DNA of 64,000 nucleotides from Flavobacterium nitrogenifigens (GCF_003254565.1 NZ_QJRI01000166.1:49638-113637), one strand, 5' to 3'. Positions 26,306 to 35,482 are shown, counted from the first letter of the stretch. Program-made: numbers and translations. The notes: generated from the sequence alone by a model not told the origin.

Positions 26306-28483
26306 TTATTTAATGACTTTATAATATTTCAAACCTTCCAAAATTCCTTCTGAAGCCGAAGCTTTGGCTACATAAATACTTTTCGTTGTTTCGTAATCTG
26401 CCAGTTCTGCGCTTCGGTTTCCAACGATAATTCCTTTTATAGGACCTCTAAACATATCTACGTCATTTCCTGAATCTCCTGCAGCAATTACATTGCTTAA
26501 CGGAATTGACCATTTTCGGCATAAAAACTTTATTGCATTTCCTTTAGAAGCTCTTTTCGGAATAAAGTCTAAAAACTGCCCATGACTCGGAATAATATTG
26601 ACTTTATACCAGCCTGTTTCTAAAGCGGTAATTAGTTCATCATGATTGTAGTGTTCTTTATCATAATAATATGAGATTTTAAAAGGGTTTTGAGCTTCTT
26701 CTTCCTGAATTTTTATCCATTTAATGGCTTTTAATCTGTTTACGATATCCTCTCTTTTCCATCGTCCAGCAAGGAATTTTGCCCAGCCTTTGTCCAAAAT
26801 ATAATCCTTTCCGTTGGTGTAATAAATTTCGGTTCCAACAGAACAAATAATAAAGTCGGGTAGGGGAAATTCTTCTTCGTCAATTACTTTTTTTACTAAA
26901 TCCAAATTTCGCCCAGAAGCCATTGCAAAAGCCATTTTTTCGGTTCGGTTGGTCAAATGCGCTTTTAATTCTTTCAGACCTGGATTGGCCAATTTGGGTT
27001 CAATTAATGTTCCGTCAATATCAGAAACCAATAAGTGATCAATTTTTCGTTTCAATCGGCTGATATTGATATTGGGATAATGCTGTTTTTTGATTCCAGT
27101 TGAGGAAACTGATAAATTTTCATTGATTAAATCGACGTATTGATTGACGTGACTGACCCAACTATAATATTTCTGGATATTAATGGCACCATTATTTGAG
27201 TAATATTTCCATTGATTTTCATCGGTTAAAATATTTCGAAGTGCTTTTTTGATCTGACTTTCTTCTTGCGGATTTACCAATTCTCCGTTTTGGCAAACAG
27301 GAATAATCTCTGAAGGTCCGCCGTTTTTCGTCACTACAACAGGAAGCCCAGAACTAGCCGATTCGATAACGGTCAAGCCGAAATTTTCATGCAATGCTAG
27401 ATTCACAAAAACGCCTCTTTTTTCTGCTGCATAACGATAAATGATCGAAACTTCATTTTCTACATCATGCTTTTTCGGAATGGCCATTTTTCCGTACAAA
27501 TCATATTTGTCCATTAAAAGAAGCAAATCGGTTAAAACGTTCTTTTCAGATTCGGGCATTTTGGCAATGTCTTTTCGAATTCCAGCAAAAATGACCAGAT
27601 TAGCAATGCTTTGGAGTTCTTTGTCTTTTCCGTAAACGTCAATTAAAGTGTTCAAGTTTTTATGGCGATCAGGTCTCGAAAGCGCCAGAATAATAGGCTT
27701 GTGGGGATTGGTAAGAAATTTAGAAATACTTTCTTGAACCCAATATTTTCGTTGTATTTCTTCCATGTTCTTCTCAGAATCGTTTTCTTGATAATAATAA
27801 GGAACAAATTTTCGAGTGTCAATTCCGGGAGAGATGGCGTGGTATTTACCTAGTTCGAAGTTTTTGTAGGCTTTGTAGGTTTCAATTTCCTGTTCGGTCG
27901 AGGTGACAATAAATTCAGCGAGTTCTAAGGTTCGCTCTTCAGCAGAAATTCTGGTTTTAAACTTGAATTTTTTCTCAAGTTCTTCTTCGGTTTCTCCGCT
28001 TTCAATTAGTTTTTTCTTTTTATAAAATCCTAATGAATGTCCAGTATGAGCAAAAGGAATATTTAATACGGCAGATAATTCGGCTGCGGCATAACCGGCA
28101 TCTGCATAATGGGAATGAATCCAATCGGGAAAAATATTATGTTGTTTGATGTGCTGCATCGTACCATTTACAAAAAGATCAAGACCTTCCCAAAGCTGTT
28201 CTTTGGCTTTGTACTTTTTTCCCAGAAACGGAATTCGTCTTATATCCAATTTATCATTAATAATTTCCACAGGCACTGCGTATTCGGGCGAAAGGGCAGG
28301 ATCGTCTATTAATCTGGTAAAAAGATGAACGTGTTCTACATCTTCATGCTGCGATAAAAATTCGGCTAATTCGTATATGTATTTGGTCTGGCCTCCGTTG
28401 TCGGCATCTCGTCCTATTTCTAAACCTGAACCTTTCAAAAGTCCGTGAATATTGATAAGAGAAATTCGTAGTTTTTTCATCAT
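26306..28483 (-). CDS. Two-domain sucrose-phosphate synthase / sucrose-phosphate phosphatase
   Basis: A 725-residue cytosolic enzyme. Residues 1 to about 480 form a GT4 (GT-B fold) glycosyltransferase with the sucrose synthase/SPS signatures EIGRDADNGGQTKYIYELAE and HTGHSLGFYKKK, the ESASSGLPVVVTKNGGPSE donor-site block, and a loop resembling SPS (HENFGLTVIE). Residues about 490-725 form a HAD-IIB phosphatase: LLVSDIDGTLIEPK (nucleophile Asp) and IAAGDSGNDVDMF (metal-binding). Together these would make sucrose-6-phosphate from an NDP-glucose and fructose-6-phosphate and then remove the phosphate, as in cyanobacterial bidomain enzymes. The HAD catalytic residues look intact. Confidence 0.85.
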   Translation of the reverse strand: MMKKLRISLINIHGLLKGSGLEIGRDADNGGQTKYIYELAEFLSQHEDVEHVHLFTRLIDDPALSPEYAVPVEIINDKLDIRRIPFLGKKYKAKEQLWEGLDLFVNGTMQHIKQHNIFPDWIHSHYADAGYAAAELSAVLNIPFAHTGHSLGFYKKKKLIESGETEEELEKKFKFKTRISAEERTLELAEFIVTSTEQEIETYKAYKNFELGKYHAISPGIDTRKFVPYYYQENDSEKNMEEIQRKYWVQESISKFLTNPHKPIILALSRPDRHKNLNTLIDVYGKDKELQSIANLVIFAGIRKDIAKMPESEKNVLTDLLLLMDKYDLYGKMAIPKKHDVENEVSIIYRYAAEKRGVFVNLALHENFGLTVIESASSGLPVVVTKNGGPSEIIPVCQNGELVNPQEESQIKKALRNILTDENQWKYYSNNGAINIQKYYSWVSHVNQYVDLINENLSVSSTGIKKQHYPNINISRLKRKIDHLLVSDIDGTLIEPKLANPGLKELKAHLTNRTEKMAFAMASGRNLDLVKKVIDEEEFPLPDFIICSVGTEIYYTNGKDYILDKGWAKFLAGRWKREDIVNRLKAIKWIKIQEEEAQNPFKISYYYDKEHYNHDELITALETGWYKVNIIPSHGQFLDFIPKRASKGNAIKFLCRKWSIPLSNVIAAGDSGNDVDMFRGPIKGIIVGNRSAELADYETTKSIYVAKASASEGILEGLKYYKVIK

Positions 28484-28623
28484 TCTTCCTTAAATTATTT
28501 GAATTCACAAGTTACTGCGCCTATATTGATTAGGAAGAAATAATTACATTTTAAATTTACATAGTTCCCATGTTTGAGGAGTGATTTTGATGTTTTAACT
28601 ATAAAAAGATTGTTTTTAAGCAA

Positions 28624-28673
28624 AGTGTTTATGAATTGCCTCCAGCTTTAGCGGAAGGCAATTCATAAACACT
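28624..28673. repeat. 17-bp inverted repeat between fructokinase and SPS genes
   Basis: agtgtttatgaattgcc (28624-28640) is perfectly inverted at 28657-28673, separated by 16 bp. It lies upstream of the sucrose-phosphate synthase gene and could be an mRNA hairpin or an operator. Confidence 0.6.
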
Positions 28674-28694
28674 AACTTTCTATATTTTATAACA

Positions 28695-28727
28695 AAACCC
28701 GACAGGTTTTAAAAACCTGTCGGGTTT
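28695..28727. terminator. Strong hairpin terminator downstream of the fructokinase gene
   Basis: Perfect 16-bp stem (aaacccgacaggtttt / aaaacctgtcgggttt) with a 1-nt centre, so the real loop is formed by the inner A/T pairs. It sits 23 bp beyond the fructokinase stop on the minus strand and would separate that gene from the SPS gene. Confidence 0.65.
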
Positions 28728-28749
28728 GACTATCCTATTTAAAGGAATA

Positions 28750-29649
28750 TTAATTTTTATTAATTAAATTCTCAATATCAAATATTGAAATTTTAGGATT
28801 TCCACCAGCCGATCCTGCGACCAGAGCTCCAGTTGCACAGGCAAAATTTAGAGCAGCTTGTGGTTCTTTTCCGTTTAAAAGCGAAGTGACCAACGCACCT
28901 AAGAAAGAATCTCCAGCTCCAACAGTATCTTCAACTTTTATGGTATAGCCTTCATTTTCATAAAGATGTTTATCCCACAATAATAAAGCGCCATCTTTTC
29001 CTCTTGTAACACAAATTGCTGTGGCATTGGTTAAAGAGCAAATGAAGTTCATGTTTTCCTCTAAAGTGTGGTATGGGGAATCTAAAGCAGCACTGATTTC
29101 CATAATCTCTTCATCATTAAATTTGATGAAATTTGCAGACTGCATCAAGTGTTGCAGAGTTTCATAATCATAATGCGGTTTTCGAAGATTAACATCAAAA
29201 ACTTTATAAGTATGGGTATGAAGCAATTCGTCTAAAGCTTCTCGAGAAACTTGGTCTCTACAAACCAAGCTTCCATAAATCAAAACATCTGAATTTACTA
29301 CTAATTCTCTCGCTTCTTCATTAAGAATAATCTTGTCCCAAGCCGAAGGATAAAGAATTTCATAGCTAGCCGATTTGCTTTTGTCTAGCGTAACATGTAC
29401 TAAACCAGTAGGGAAATAATCAGATTTTAGAATAGTATTGGTATTTAAGCCTAATTTGTTGACTTCATTTATAATAGCTTCTCCATCTGCATCATTTCCT
29501 ACACAGCTAATCATATTTGAATCAACGCCAAGGGCTTTCATGCGAAGCGCAACATTCAAAGGTGCTCCTCCAATTTTTTTGTCGTTGCCAAAAATATCCC
29601 AAAGTACTTCTCCGAAAGCGACCGCTTTTAGTTTTTTGTCGTTGCTCAT
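28750..29649 (-). CDS. PfkB-family carbohydrate kinase, probable fructokinase
   Basis: A 299-residue ribokinase-fold kinase. The N-terminal PfkB signature region is IGGAPLNVALRMKALG and the C-terminal ATP/anion-hole signature is EDTVGAGDSFLGALV, with the catalytic Asp in GAGD. It lacks a signal peptide. Upstream of the sucrose-phosphate synthase and the GH32-like gene on the same strand, it would phosphorylate the fructose released from sucrose to fructose-6-phosphate, the acceptor for sucrose-phosphate synthase. Fructose specificity is inferred from this context. Confidence 0.85.
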   Translation of the reverse strand: MSNDKKLKAVAFGEVLWDIFGNDKKIGGAPLNVALRMKALGVDSNMISCVGNDADGEAIINEVNKLGLNTNTILKSDYFPTGLVHVTLDKSKSASYEILYPSAWDKIILNEEARELVVNSDVLIYGSLVCRDQVSREALDELLHTHTYKVFDVNLRKPHYDYETLQHLMQSANFIKFNDEEIMEISAALDSPYHTLEENMNFICSLTNATAICVTRGKDGALLLWDKHLYENEGYTIKVEDTVGAGDSFLGALVTSLLNGKEPQAALNFACATGALVAGSAGGNPKISIFDIENLINKN

Positions 29650-29936
29650 TTTAATTTTTCTTGTTTTTGAAACATTATATTAGATGATTAGTGTTTCATC
29701 AGATTCTATAAAAATAAAAAACAATAACGGCTTGTGCAACCTGTTTTTTATTTGAAATGTATTGATTAACTTATAAATAACTGAAAATTAACGTTTAAAA
29801 AAGCAAACCCAAACTCATTTTTAACTATCACTTTATGGAAAATTATAAAAGGAATTCTCTTCTATTTTCTGCCTTGAGCATTTAATGGAAGTTTAGGTTT
29901 AAGGTTTTTAATTATTTTTTAAGAAAGTTTTAATCT
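29650..29936. other. Intergenic region, nothing recognised
   Basis: AT-rich divergent gap between the fructokinase and TonB-receptor genes. No ORF, RNA motif or repeat was recognised ahead of the receptor promoter. Confidence 0.5.
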
Positions 29937-29970
29937 TTTGCTAAGAAGTCAGTTCTCGTTTATATATTTG
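29937..29970 (+). promoter_or_regulatory. Promoter of the siderophore receptor operon
   Basis: Minus-33 TTTG at 29937-29940 and minus-7 TATATTTG at 29963-29970 with 22 bp between them, the full Bacteroidota promoter pattern; 36 bp before the receptor ATG. No Fur box could be identified with confidence. Confidence 0.7.
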
Positions 29971-30006
29971 TAACCAGTCTAAATAAGGATAAATTACAGA
30001 TTTTAT

Positions 30007-32388
30007 ATGAAAACAATTTTCAAAACACTTAAAAACAATATTTTATGTCGAGTGTTTACTGCCTTTTTGATTCTTTTTTTATGTTCAGAAACGGCTTTTT
30101 CTCAATCAACTGTTGGTACAATTTCAGGTAAGGCTGTTGTTAAAGACGGAAATTATTTACAAGGGGCAACCGTTAAAATTTCAGAATTAAATAAAACTAC
30201 CGTAACCGATTCTGATGGTACGTATCAATTAAAAAATATTCCTTTTGGAACTTATTTGGTTGAAATAAAATCAAACGGTTATGAGTCTTCTCCAGCTTCA
30301 GTTATTATCGATCAGAATAATACTGAAGTTAAACTTGATTTTGAACTGACTTATACTTCGCAAAAATTAGAAGAGGTAATTGTAAGTTCTGGAGGAAATA
30401 GATTTGCGAGAAAAGAAAGTGAAGAGGTTTCTAAAATGAAACTGAAAAACATGGAAAATCCGCAAGTTTATACTATTGTGAGCAAGGAATTAATGAAAGA
30501 GCAAGTTATTACAGATTATAACAGCGCTTTTAAAAACGTTCCAGGAGCTGGTATTGCTGAAGTGAGAAATCAAGGAAGAACAACCAATATTTCTAGAGGT
30601 TTTGCTACGCCACAATTGGTTAGAAACGGTGTTGGAAGTTTTACTTATAACTCAATTGATCCGTCAAATTTAGAGCGTATTGAGGTAATTAAAGGACCAT
30701 CGGCAACTTTGTTTGGAAGCACGATTTCTTCTTTCGGAGGGTTGTTTAACAGAGTAACCAAAAAGCCATTTAATTTCTTTAAAGGCGAAGTTTCTTTTTC
30801 GGCAGGCGATTGGGATTTGAATCGTTTAACGGCTGATATTAACACGCCACTTAACGAAGATAAAACAGCTCTTTTCAGAATCAACACGGCTTTGCATAGC
30901 GAAAGAAGTTTTCAGGATGCGGGATTCAACAAAAGCTTTTTTATTGCGCCAAGTTTCTCTTATGAAGTAAACGAAAGATTGACGTTATTGATTGATGCTG
31001 AATTTAGCGCTTCAAAAGCAACTTCGCCAACACGATTGACGCCTTACACAAAAGCAGACGCTACAGCACATAGTATTGAAGAATTAGGAATTCCTTATAA
31101 TCTTTCATTTGCTAATAATACTGTAAACTACACAGGTCAGCAATATAATATTTTTGCGCAATTGAAATATAAAATTTCAGACCAATGGACTTCACAAACT
31201 ATCGTTTCACGTACAAGATCTTCATCTGAAGGATATGTTGTGGCTTTGACAATGTTAAGTAATGAAACATTGAGACAGCAAGTTACCAATCAGGATTATC
31301 CTTATTATGGAACTGATATTCAGCAAAACTTTAACGGAGATTTTAAAATTGGAAAATTACGCAATAGAGTAGTAGCAGGATTAGATTTTTACAGCCTTCG
31401 TGCCACACGTAATGATGCAATAGTAAACATGCCGGCACTTAATTTTAGAAAGCCTGGAGATGCTTACAACAATTTTACTCTAAATAAAATTGAACCTTTA
31501 TTTGCAAATGCTACATACACTAATATGGTATCAAATAACGAAAGAACATATAGCGCTTATGTTTCTGATGTGTTAAATGTTACCGATAGATTATTGGTAA
31601 TGGGAGGTGTTAGAGCCGATCGTTATATCAATAAAGGAGTATATTACCCGAGCCGAGATTCTATTGCTGGAAATTACAATCAAACGGCATTTTCTCCTAG
31701 ATTTGGAGCAGTTTATCAAGTGGTTAAAGATAAAGTTTCAGTTTTCGGAAACTACATGAACGGATTCAACAATGTGGGAGGATCTGATTTTTACGGAAAT
31801 ACTTTCAAACCCAATCAGGCGAATCAGTTAGAAGGTGGAGTTAAATTTGACTTTAATAAAATCAGTGCGACTTTCAGTTATTATGATATAAAAGTAACCA
31901 ATGTAACGCGTGACGATCCAGACCACGTAAACTTCCAGATTCAAGACGGAACGCAATTGAGTAAAGGTTTTGAAGCAGAATTGATTGCAAATCCAATTAA
32001 AGGTTTGAATATTGTGGCGGGTTATACGTATAATGATAGTGAATACACAAAAGCAAATCCGAGTATTAATGGTTTAAGACCTACAACTGCAGGTTCGCCA
32101 ACAACTGCCAATCTTTGGGCAAGTTACAGATTAACCGAAGGAGCGGCTTCTGGTCTTGGATTTGGTTTTGGAGGAATTTATGGAAGTGAGTATTATCAAA
32201 CGAATACTTCAACGTTTAAATTTACGATTCCTTCTTACACGGTTTTAGACGCTTCTGTTTTTTATGACAGGCCAAAATTTAGGTTAGGTTTAAAAGTAGA
32301 TAATCTTACCAACGAAAAATATTGGTCATATCGTTTAGCGGCTCAAAACCCAACGAGAGTTACAGGAAATATTACCTTTAAATTCTAA
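30007..32388 (+). CDS. TonB-dependent siderophore receptor
   Basis: A 793-residue outer-membrane receptor: signal peptide (cleaved near AFSQ), CarboxypepD_reg-like domain (about 38-118, GTISGKAVVKDGNYLQGATV), plug domain (about 125-250; SRGFATPQLVRNG and LERIEVIKGPSATLFGS are typical of ferric-siderophore receptors), and a 22-strand barrel ending in VTGNITFKF with a terminal aromatic. The NxxRGF-type plug motif and the downstream PepSY protein, a common partner in iron-uptake loci, support siderophore import. The siderophore is unknown. Confidence 0.87.
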   Translation: MKTIFKTLKNNILCRVFTAFLILFLCSETAFSQSTVGTISGKAVVKDGNYLQGATVKISELNKTTVTDSDGTYQLKNIPFGTYLVEIKSNGYESSPASVIIDQNNTEVKLDFELTYTSQKLEEVIVSSGGNRFARKESEEVSKMKLKNMENPQVYTIVSKELMKEQVITDYNSAFKNVPGAGIAEVRNQGRTTNISRGFATPQLVRNGVGSFTYNSIDPSNLERIEVIKGPSATLFGSTISSFGGLFNRVTKKPFNFFKGEVSFSAGDWDLNRLTADINTPLNEDKTALFRINTALHSERSFQDAGFNKSFFIAPSFSYEVNERLTLLIDAEFSASKATSPTRLTPYTKADATAHSIEELGIPYNLSFANNTVNYTGQQYNIFAQLKYKISDQWTSQTIVSRTRSSSEGYVVALTMLSNETLRQQVTNQDYPYYGTDIQQNFNGDFKIGKLRNRVVAGLDFYSLRATRNDAIVNMPALNFRKPGDAYNNFTLNKIEPLFANATYTNMVSNNERTYSAYVSDVLNVTDRLLVMGGVRADRYINKGVYYPSRDSIAGNYNQTAFSPRFGAVYQVVKDKVSVFGNYMNGFNNVGGSDFYGNTFKPNQANQLEGGVKFDFNKISATFSYYDIKVTNVTRDDPDHVNFQIQDGTQLSKGFEAELIANPIKGLNIVAGYTYNDSEYTKANPSINGLRPTTAGSPTTANLWASYRLTEGAASGLGFGFGGIYGSEYYQTNTSTFKFTIPSYTVLDASVFYDRPKFRLGLKVDNLTNEKYWSYRLAAQNPTRVTGNITFKF

Positions 32389-32445
32389 CAGTTACGATTC
32401 GTCAATTACGATGATATTATCTACATTTGGATTTTACTGCAAATT

Positions 32446-33543
32446 ATGAGCAAAGGTTTTAAAAAGACTATCAGACAAATACATTTGTGGCTCGGTTTAG
32501 CATCGGGCCTCATTGTTTTTATAGTGAGTATTACGGGTTTTCTTTATGTTTTTGAAGAAGAAATTCGTGATTTTAGCAACAAAGAATATCTGCATGTTCC
32601 CGTTCAGGAAAAGCCATTTATAGGGTTAAAAACTATAATTGAAAACTATGAACGTCTTGAGCCTAAACAGAAAATAACGGCTTTAAAAATAGAAAAAGAA
32701 GAACCCAATGCGACAGTTCAAATTTCTACCAAAAAGAAAAAGGTTTATTATTTTAATCCGTACGACGGAACTTTAATCAATCAGCAAGGAGCAGACTGGC
32801 TAAATACTGTACTAGAAATACATCGCACTTTGTTGTTAGGAGAAGTTGGCGAATTTATTCAAGGCTGGTCGGTTGTGATTTTTATTGTTATGCTGATAAC
32901 AGGATTAATTTTATGGTTTCCAAAACAGAGACGTCAGCTTAAGCAATCCTTAAAGATAAAATGGAGCGGTTCGTCTAAAAGAATCAATTTTGATCTGCAT
33001 CAGGTTTTAGGATTTTATGCTTCAATTTTTCTGCTTTTAATTGCTTTTTCGGGAACGTATTTTAAATATGATGCGGTTAAAAAAGGAGTTAGTTTAGTAA
33101 CGGGAAGCAAACTTAGAAAAGGTGACGAAGTGGTTTCTAACGCTAAAATAGATTCGACTACAATTCCTGTTCGTTATAATAATATCTACGAAAATGCAAA
33201 TGCAAAATATCCAGGTGCAACTTCGGTTTCATTTTCAATTAGAAAAACAGGCGAACTTCGTTTAAGAATGACCTATCCGAATGATTGGGCTAGAAATCAA
33301 AACACGCTTTTCTTTGACGGAAAAACAGGGCAGATACTACGAACTAAATTATACAAAGACAATAACGCGGCAGATGTTTATGAAGCAAGTAATCACGATC
33401 TGCATACAGGAGTTTTCTTTGGACTTACAGGAAAAATAATCTGGAGCTTGGTCAGTTTGATTGGCGCTTCTTTGCCTATAACTGGATTTATTATTTGGTG
33501 GAAGAAAGGGAAGAAGTCTAAGAAGAAAAAAGTTAAAGCATAA
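32446..33543 (+). CDS. PepSY-associated TM-helix protein (siderophore-iron reductase type)
   Basis: A 365-residue inner-membrane protein with four transmembrane segments (about 14-36, 143-163, 186-206 and 325-345). The first shows HLWLGLASGLIVFIVSITGF and the third FDLHQVLGFYASIFLLLIAF, with the conserved His residues that can bind haem in this family. Large periplasmic PepSY-like stretches lie between helices 1-2 and 3-4. The C-terminus is a basic tail (KKGKKSKKKKVKA). It follows the receptor by 57 bp with no terminator and is probably co-transcribed. Such proteins are thought to reduce ferric siderophores at the inner membrane. Confidence 0.82.
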   Translation: MSKGFKKTIRQIHLWLGLASGLIVFIVSITGFLYVFEEEIRDFSNKEYLHVPVQEKPFIGLKTIIENYERLEPKQKITALKIEKEEPNATVQISTKKKKVYYFNPYDGTLINQQGADWLNTVLEIHRTLLLGEVGEFIQGWSVVIFIVMLITGLILWFPKQRRQLKQSLKIKWSGSSKRINFDLHQVLGFYASIFLLLIAFSGTYFKYDAVKKGVSLVTGSKLRKGDEVVSNAKIDSTTIPVRYNNIYENANAKYPGATSVSFSIRKTGELRLRMTYPNDWARNQNTLFFDGKTGQILRTKLYKDNNAADVYEASNHDLHTGVFFGLTGKIIWSLVSLIGASLPITGFIIWWKKGKKSKKKKVKA

Positions 33544-33564
33544 AAAACATTTTATGTAAAATGT

Positions 33565-33597
33565 AAAAAGCGCAAAATTATATTTGCGCTTTTTGTT
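33565..33597 (+). terminator. Terminator of the siderophore receptor operon
   Basis: Perfect 12-bp stem (aaaaagcgcaaa / tttgcgcttttt) with a 6-nt loop and T-tract, 22 bp after the PepSY stop. Confidence 0.88.
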
Positions 33598-33615
33598 TTT
33601 GGATATATATTGCCG

Positions 33616-33788
33616 TGTTCCGTAGGAACATTTCGTTGGTAGAAACCGATGATTTTGTCATTAGTTTTACGTTCCGTAGGAACGTTTGGTTTTTATCATT
33701 TTTTATGGTGACGCATATCAAACGTTCCTACGGAACGTCAATATGGCTGTTGATTTTTTTTCTACCAACCAAACATTCCTACGGAATG
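33616..33788. repeat. Cluster 3: four GTTCC-GTA-GGAAC palindromes arranged as a larger inverted repeat
   Basis: Small palindromes: tgttccgtaggaaca (33616-33630), acgttccgtaggaacgt (33669-33685), aacgttcctacggaacgt (33721-33738) and cattcctacggaatg (33774-33788). The first two are followed by tttcgttggtaga and ttggtttt, and the last two are preceded by the inverse (tctaccaaccaaa and tatcaa), so the whole block is an inverted repeat of about 173 bp. Related to cluster 1 (ctcctacggag). Confidence 0.75.
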
Positions 33789-33833
33789 ATAACTTTGTTT
33801 TGAAATTATCTTTTTTGTTAAATCACCAATTAA

Positions 33834-34643
33834 TTAACCATGTGCTTCAACAGAAACATCGTTCCATTTTTCCCAGCTTTCTAATCTTTGATCATAGCTT
33901 TGTTTTACAAACGGAAATGCCACTTTTCCAAGTAATAAACGTAAAGGCGGATTTTCATTTTCAACCAATTTTACCACTATTGGAGCAGTTGCTTCAACTT
34001 TTCCAAAAATGTTTTCCCTTTCAGCCAGAGCTTTTTTGATGTTATCATAGGCAGGAATACTTTCACTACTAATTCCGGTATGCCAGATGTTAGATTCATA
34101 TCCGTTTGGTTCCAATAAAGTAACGTTGATTCCAAATTGTTTTACCTCAGATGCCAATGTTTCGCTTAAACCCTCAACAGCAAATTTAGAAGCGCTGTAA
34201 AGTCCCATTTCTGTTGGTAAAGTTGCCAATCCTAAAATGGAAGAAACTTGAATAATATGACCACTTTTTTGTTCTCTCATAATTGGTAGAACAGCTTGTG
34301 TTAACCATAATGTCCCGAAGAAATTGGTTTCAAACTGTTCTCTCGCTTCTTTTTCGCTAGCTTCCTCAACTGCACCTGTAAGAGCATAACCGGCATTGTT
34401 GATCAAAACATCAATTGTTCCAAAATGTTCTTTTACTGTTTGAACCACTTGTAAAGATTCCTCACGATCATTAACATCAAGTTTTAATGGTAAGATTGTA
34501 CTTCCATATTTCTCTTTTAAATCGTTTAATGTTTCTAGATTTCTAGCTGTTGCAGCTACATTGTATCCTTTAGCTAAAAAGGCTTCTGTCCAAGCTCTTC
34601 CAAATCCTTTTGAAGCTCCTGTAATTAAAATTGTTTTTGACAT
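33834..34643 (-). CDS. Short-chain dehydrogenase/reductase (SDR)
   Basis: A 269-residue classical SDR. It has ITGASKGFGRAW (cofactor-binding TGxxxGxG), NNAGYAL, a catalytic Ser in QVSSILG, and YSASKFA (catalytic Tyr and Lys). Arg residues after the second strand (ATARN) suggest NADP(H). The substrate is unknown. It is divided from the TetR gene on the same strand by 71 bp that contain a TetR-type operator, so it is the likely target of that repressor. Confidence 0.87.
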   Translation of the reverse strand: MSKTILITGASKGFGRAWTEAFLAKGYNVAATARNLETLNDLKEKYGSTILPLKLDVNDREESLQVVQTVKEHFGTIDVLINNAGYALTGAVEEASEKEAREQFETNFFGTLWLTQAVLPIMREQKSGHIIQVSSILGLATLPTEMGLYSASKFAVEGLSETLASEVKQFGINVTLLEPNGYESNIWHTGISSESIPAYDNIKKALAERENIFGKVEATAPIVVKLVENENPPLRLLLGKVAFPFVKQSYDQRLESWEKWNDVSVEAHG

Positions 34644-34681
34644 GGTAATTGTTTTTATAATTAATTAATTAATTTTTTAAA

Positions 34682-34697
34682 ATGACCAATCGGTCAT
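34682..34697. promoter_or_regulatory. TetR-type operator 1
   Basis: ATGACCAATCGGTCAT, a 16-bp near-perfect palindrome 38 bp upstream of the SDR start. It is the exact reverse complement of operator 2 at 35331-35346. Confidence 0.75.
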
Positions 34698-34714
34698 TTT
34701 TAGGATAAAAAAAA

Positions 34715-35302
34715 TTATATCAATTTTTCAGATATAATTTTTTTAAGCGTTTTTTCTATTGTTTTCATGTTTTCGTTATTGCCGGACACTCGAGACATTA
34801 AATGTCCGCCTTCAAGCATAGCAAAAAGTGTAATGGCAAATTCCGAAGCATTCCAGTCAGGAGTAAATTCTTTATTAGCAATTCCTTTTTCTATAATCGA
34901 ATTTAAAAGTACCTGTCCTCGTTTGATGGCAGCGTTTACTTTTTCTTTCACAATCGGATTTGTATCGTCTGCTTCGGTTCCAAAATTTAGCAGAGGACAT
35001 CCGCCAATTACTGGTGGATTTATCGGATTACTAAAAAATTCTATATAAGCAAAAAGCTGTTCTTTGGCACTTTTACCTTCTCTAAGTGCATTTTCAAGTT
35101 TAGAGCTTAGTATTTTCATGTTATGATCTACAGCAGCGCAGGCCAAAACATCTTTGTTTTCAAAATGAACGTACATACTTCCTTTTGACAATTTGGTTGC
35201 CTCCATAATATCGCTCATAGAAGTGGCTGCAATTCCTTTTGTGTTAAAAATAGGAGCGGCTTTTTCTATAATAAATTGTCTGGTTTCTTCACCTTTTGTC
35301 AT
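34715..35302 (-). CDS. TetR/AcrR family repressor
   Basis: A 195-residue regulator with an N-terminal HTH (about 10-55; GIAATSMSDIMEATKLSKGS followed by MYVHFENKD) and an alpha-helical ligand domain. The length and the YVHFENKDVL segment are typical. Two copies of the same 16-bp operator, one in its own promoter and one before the SDR gene, indicate autoregulation and control of the SDR. The inducer is unknown. Confidence 0.88.
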   Translation of the reverse strand: MTKGEETRQFIIEKAAPIFNTKGIAATSMSDIMEATKLSKGSMYVHFENKDVLACAAVDHNMKILSSKLENALREGKSAKEQLFAYIEFFSNPINPPVIGGCPLLNFGTEADDTNPIVKEKVNAAIKRGQVLLNSIIEKGIANKEFTPDWNASEFAITLFAMLEGGHLMSRVSGNNENMKTIEKTLKKIISEKLI

Positions 35303-35323
35303 GATAGATTGTATTTAACGATG

Positions 35324-35346
35324 CAAATATATGACCGATTGGTCAT
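35324..35346 (-). promoter_or_regulatory. tetR promoter with operator 2
   Basis: Minus-7 box TATATTTG (35324-35331, minus strand) directly abuts the operator ATGACCGATTGGTCAT (35331-35346), so a bound repressor would block RNA polymerase. The box is 22 bp from the tetR start codon. Confidence 0.75.
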
Positions 35347-35482
35347 AAAAACAAATAAATAATGATTTTTTTATGTATTTGATTGTTTTTGAAAGAGATA
35401 AAACATCTTTGAACGTTTTAAATTTAACGGATTGCAACTATTTAAAGACTCAAGTTTTTTTTTAAACTTTTTGATTTTAAAT

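Noticed and set aside
26110..26313. 67-codon ORF inside repeat copy C
   Set aside because: It is made of repeat sequence, has no promoter and is not open in the other copies.
33615..34039. Plus-strand ORFs across the palindrome cluster and the SDR gene
   Set aside because: They span repeats and the antisense of a clear SDR gene; no conserved features.
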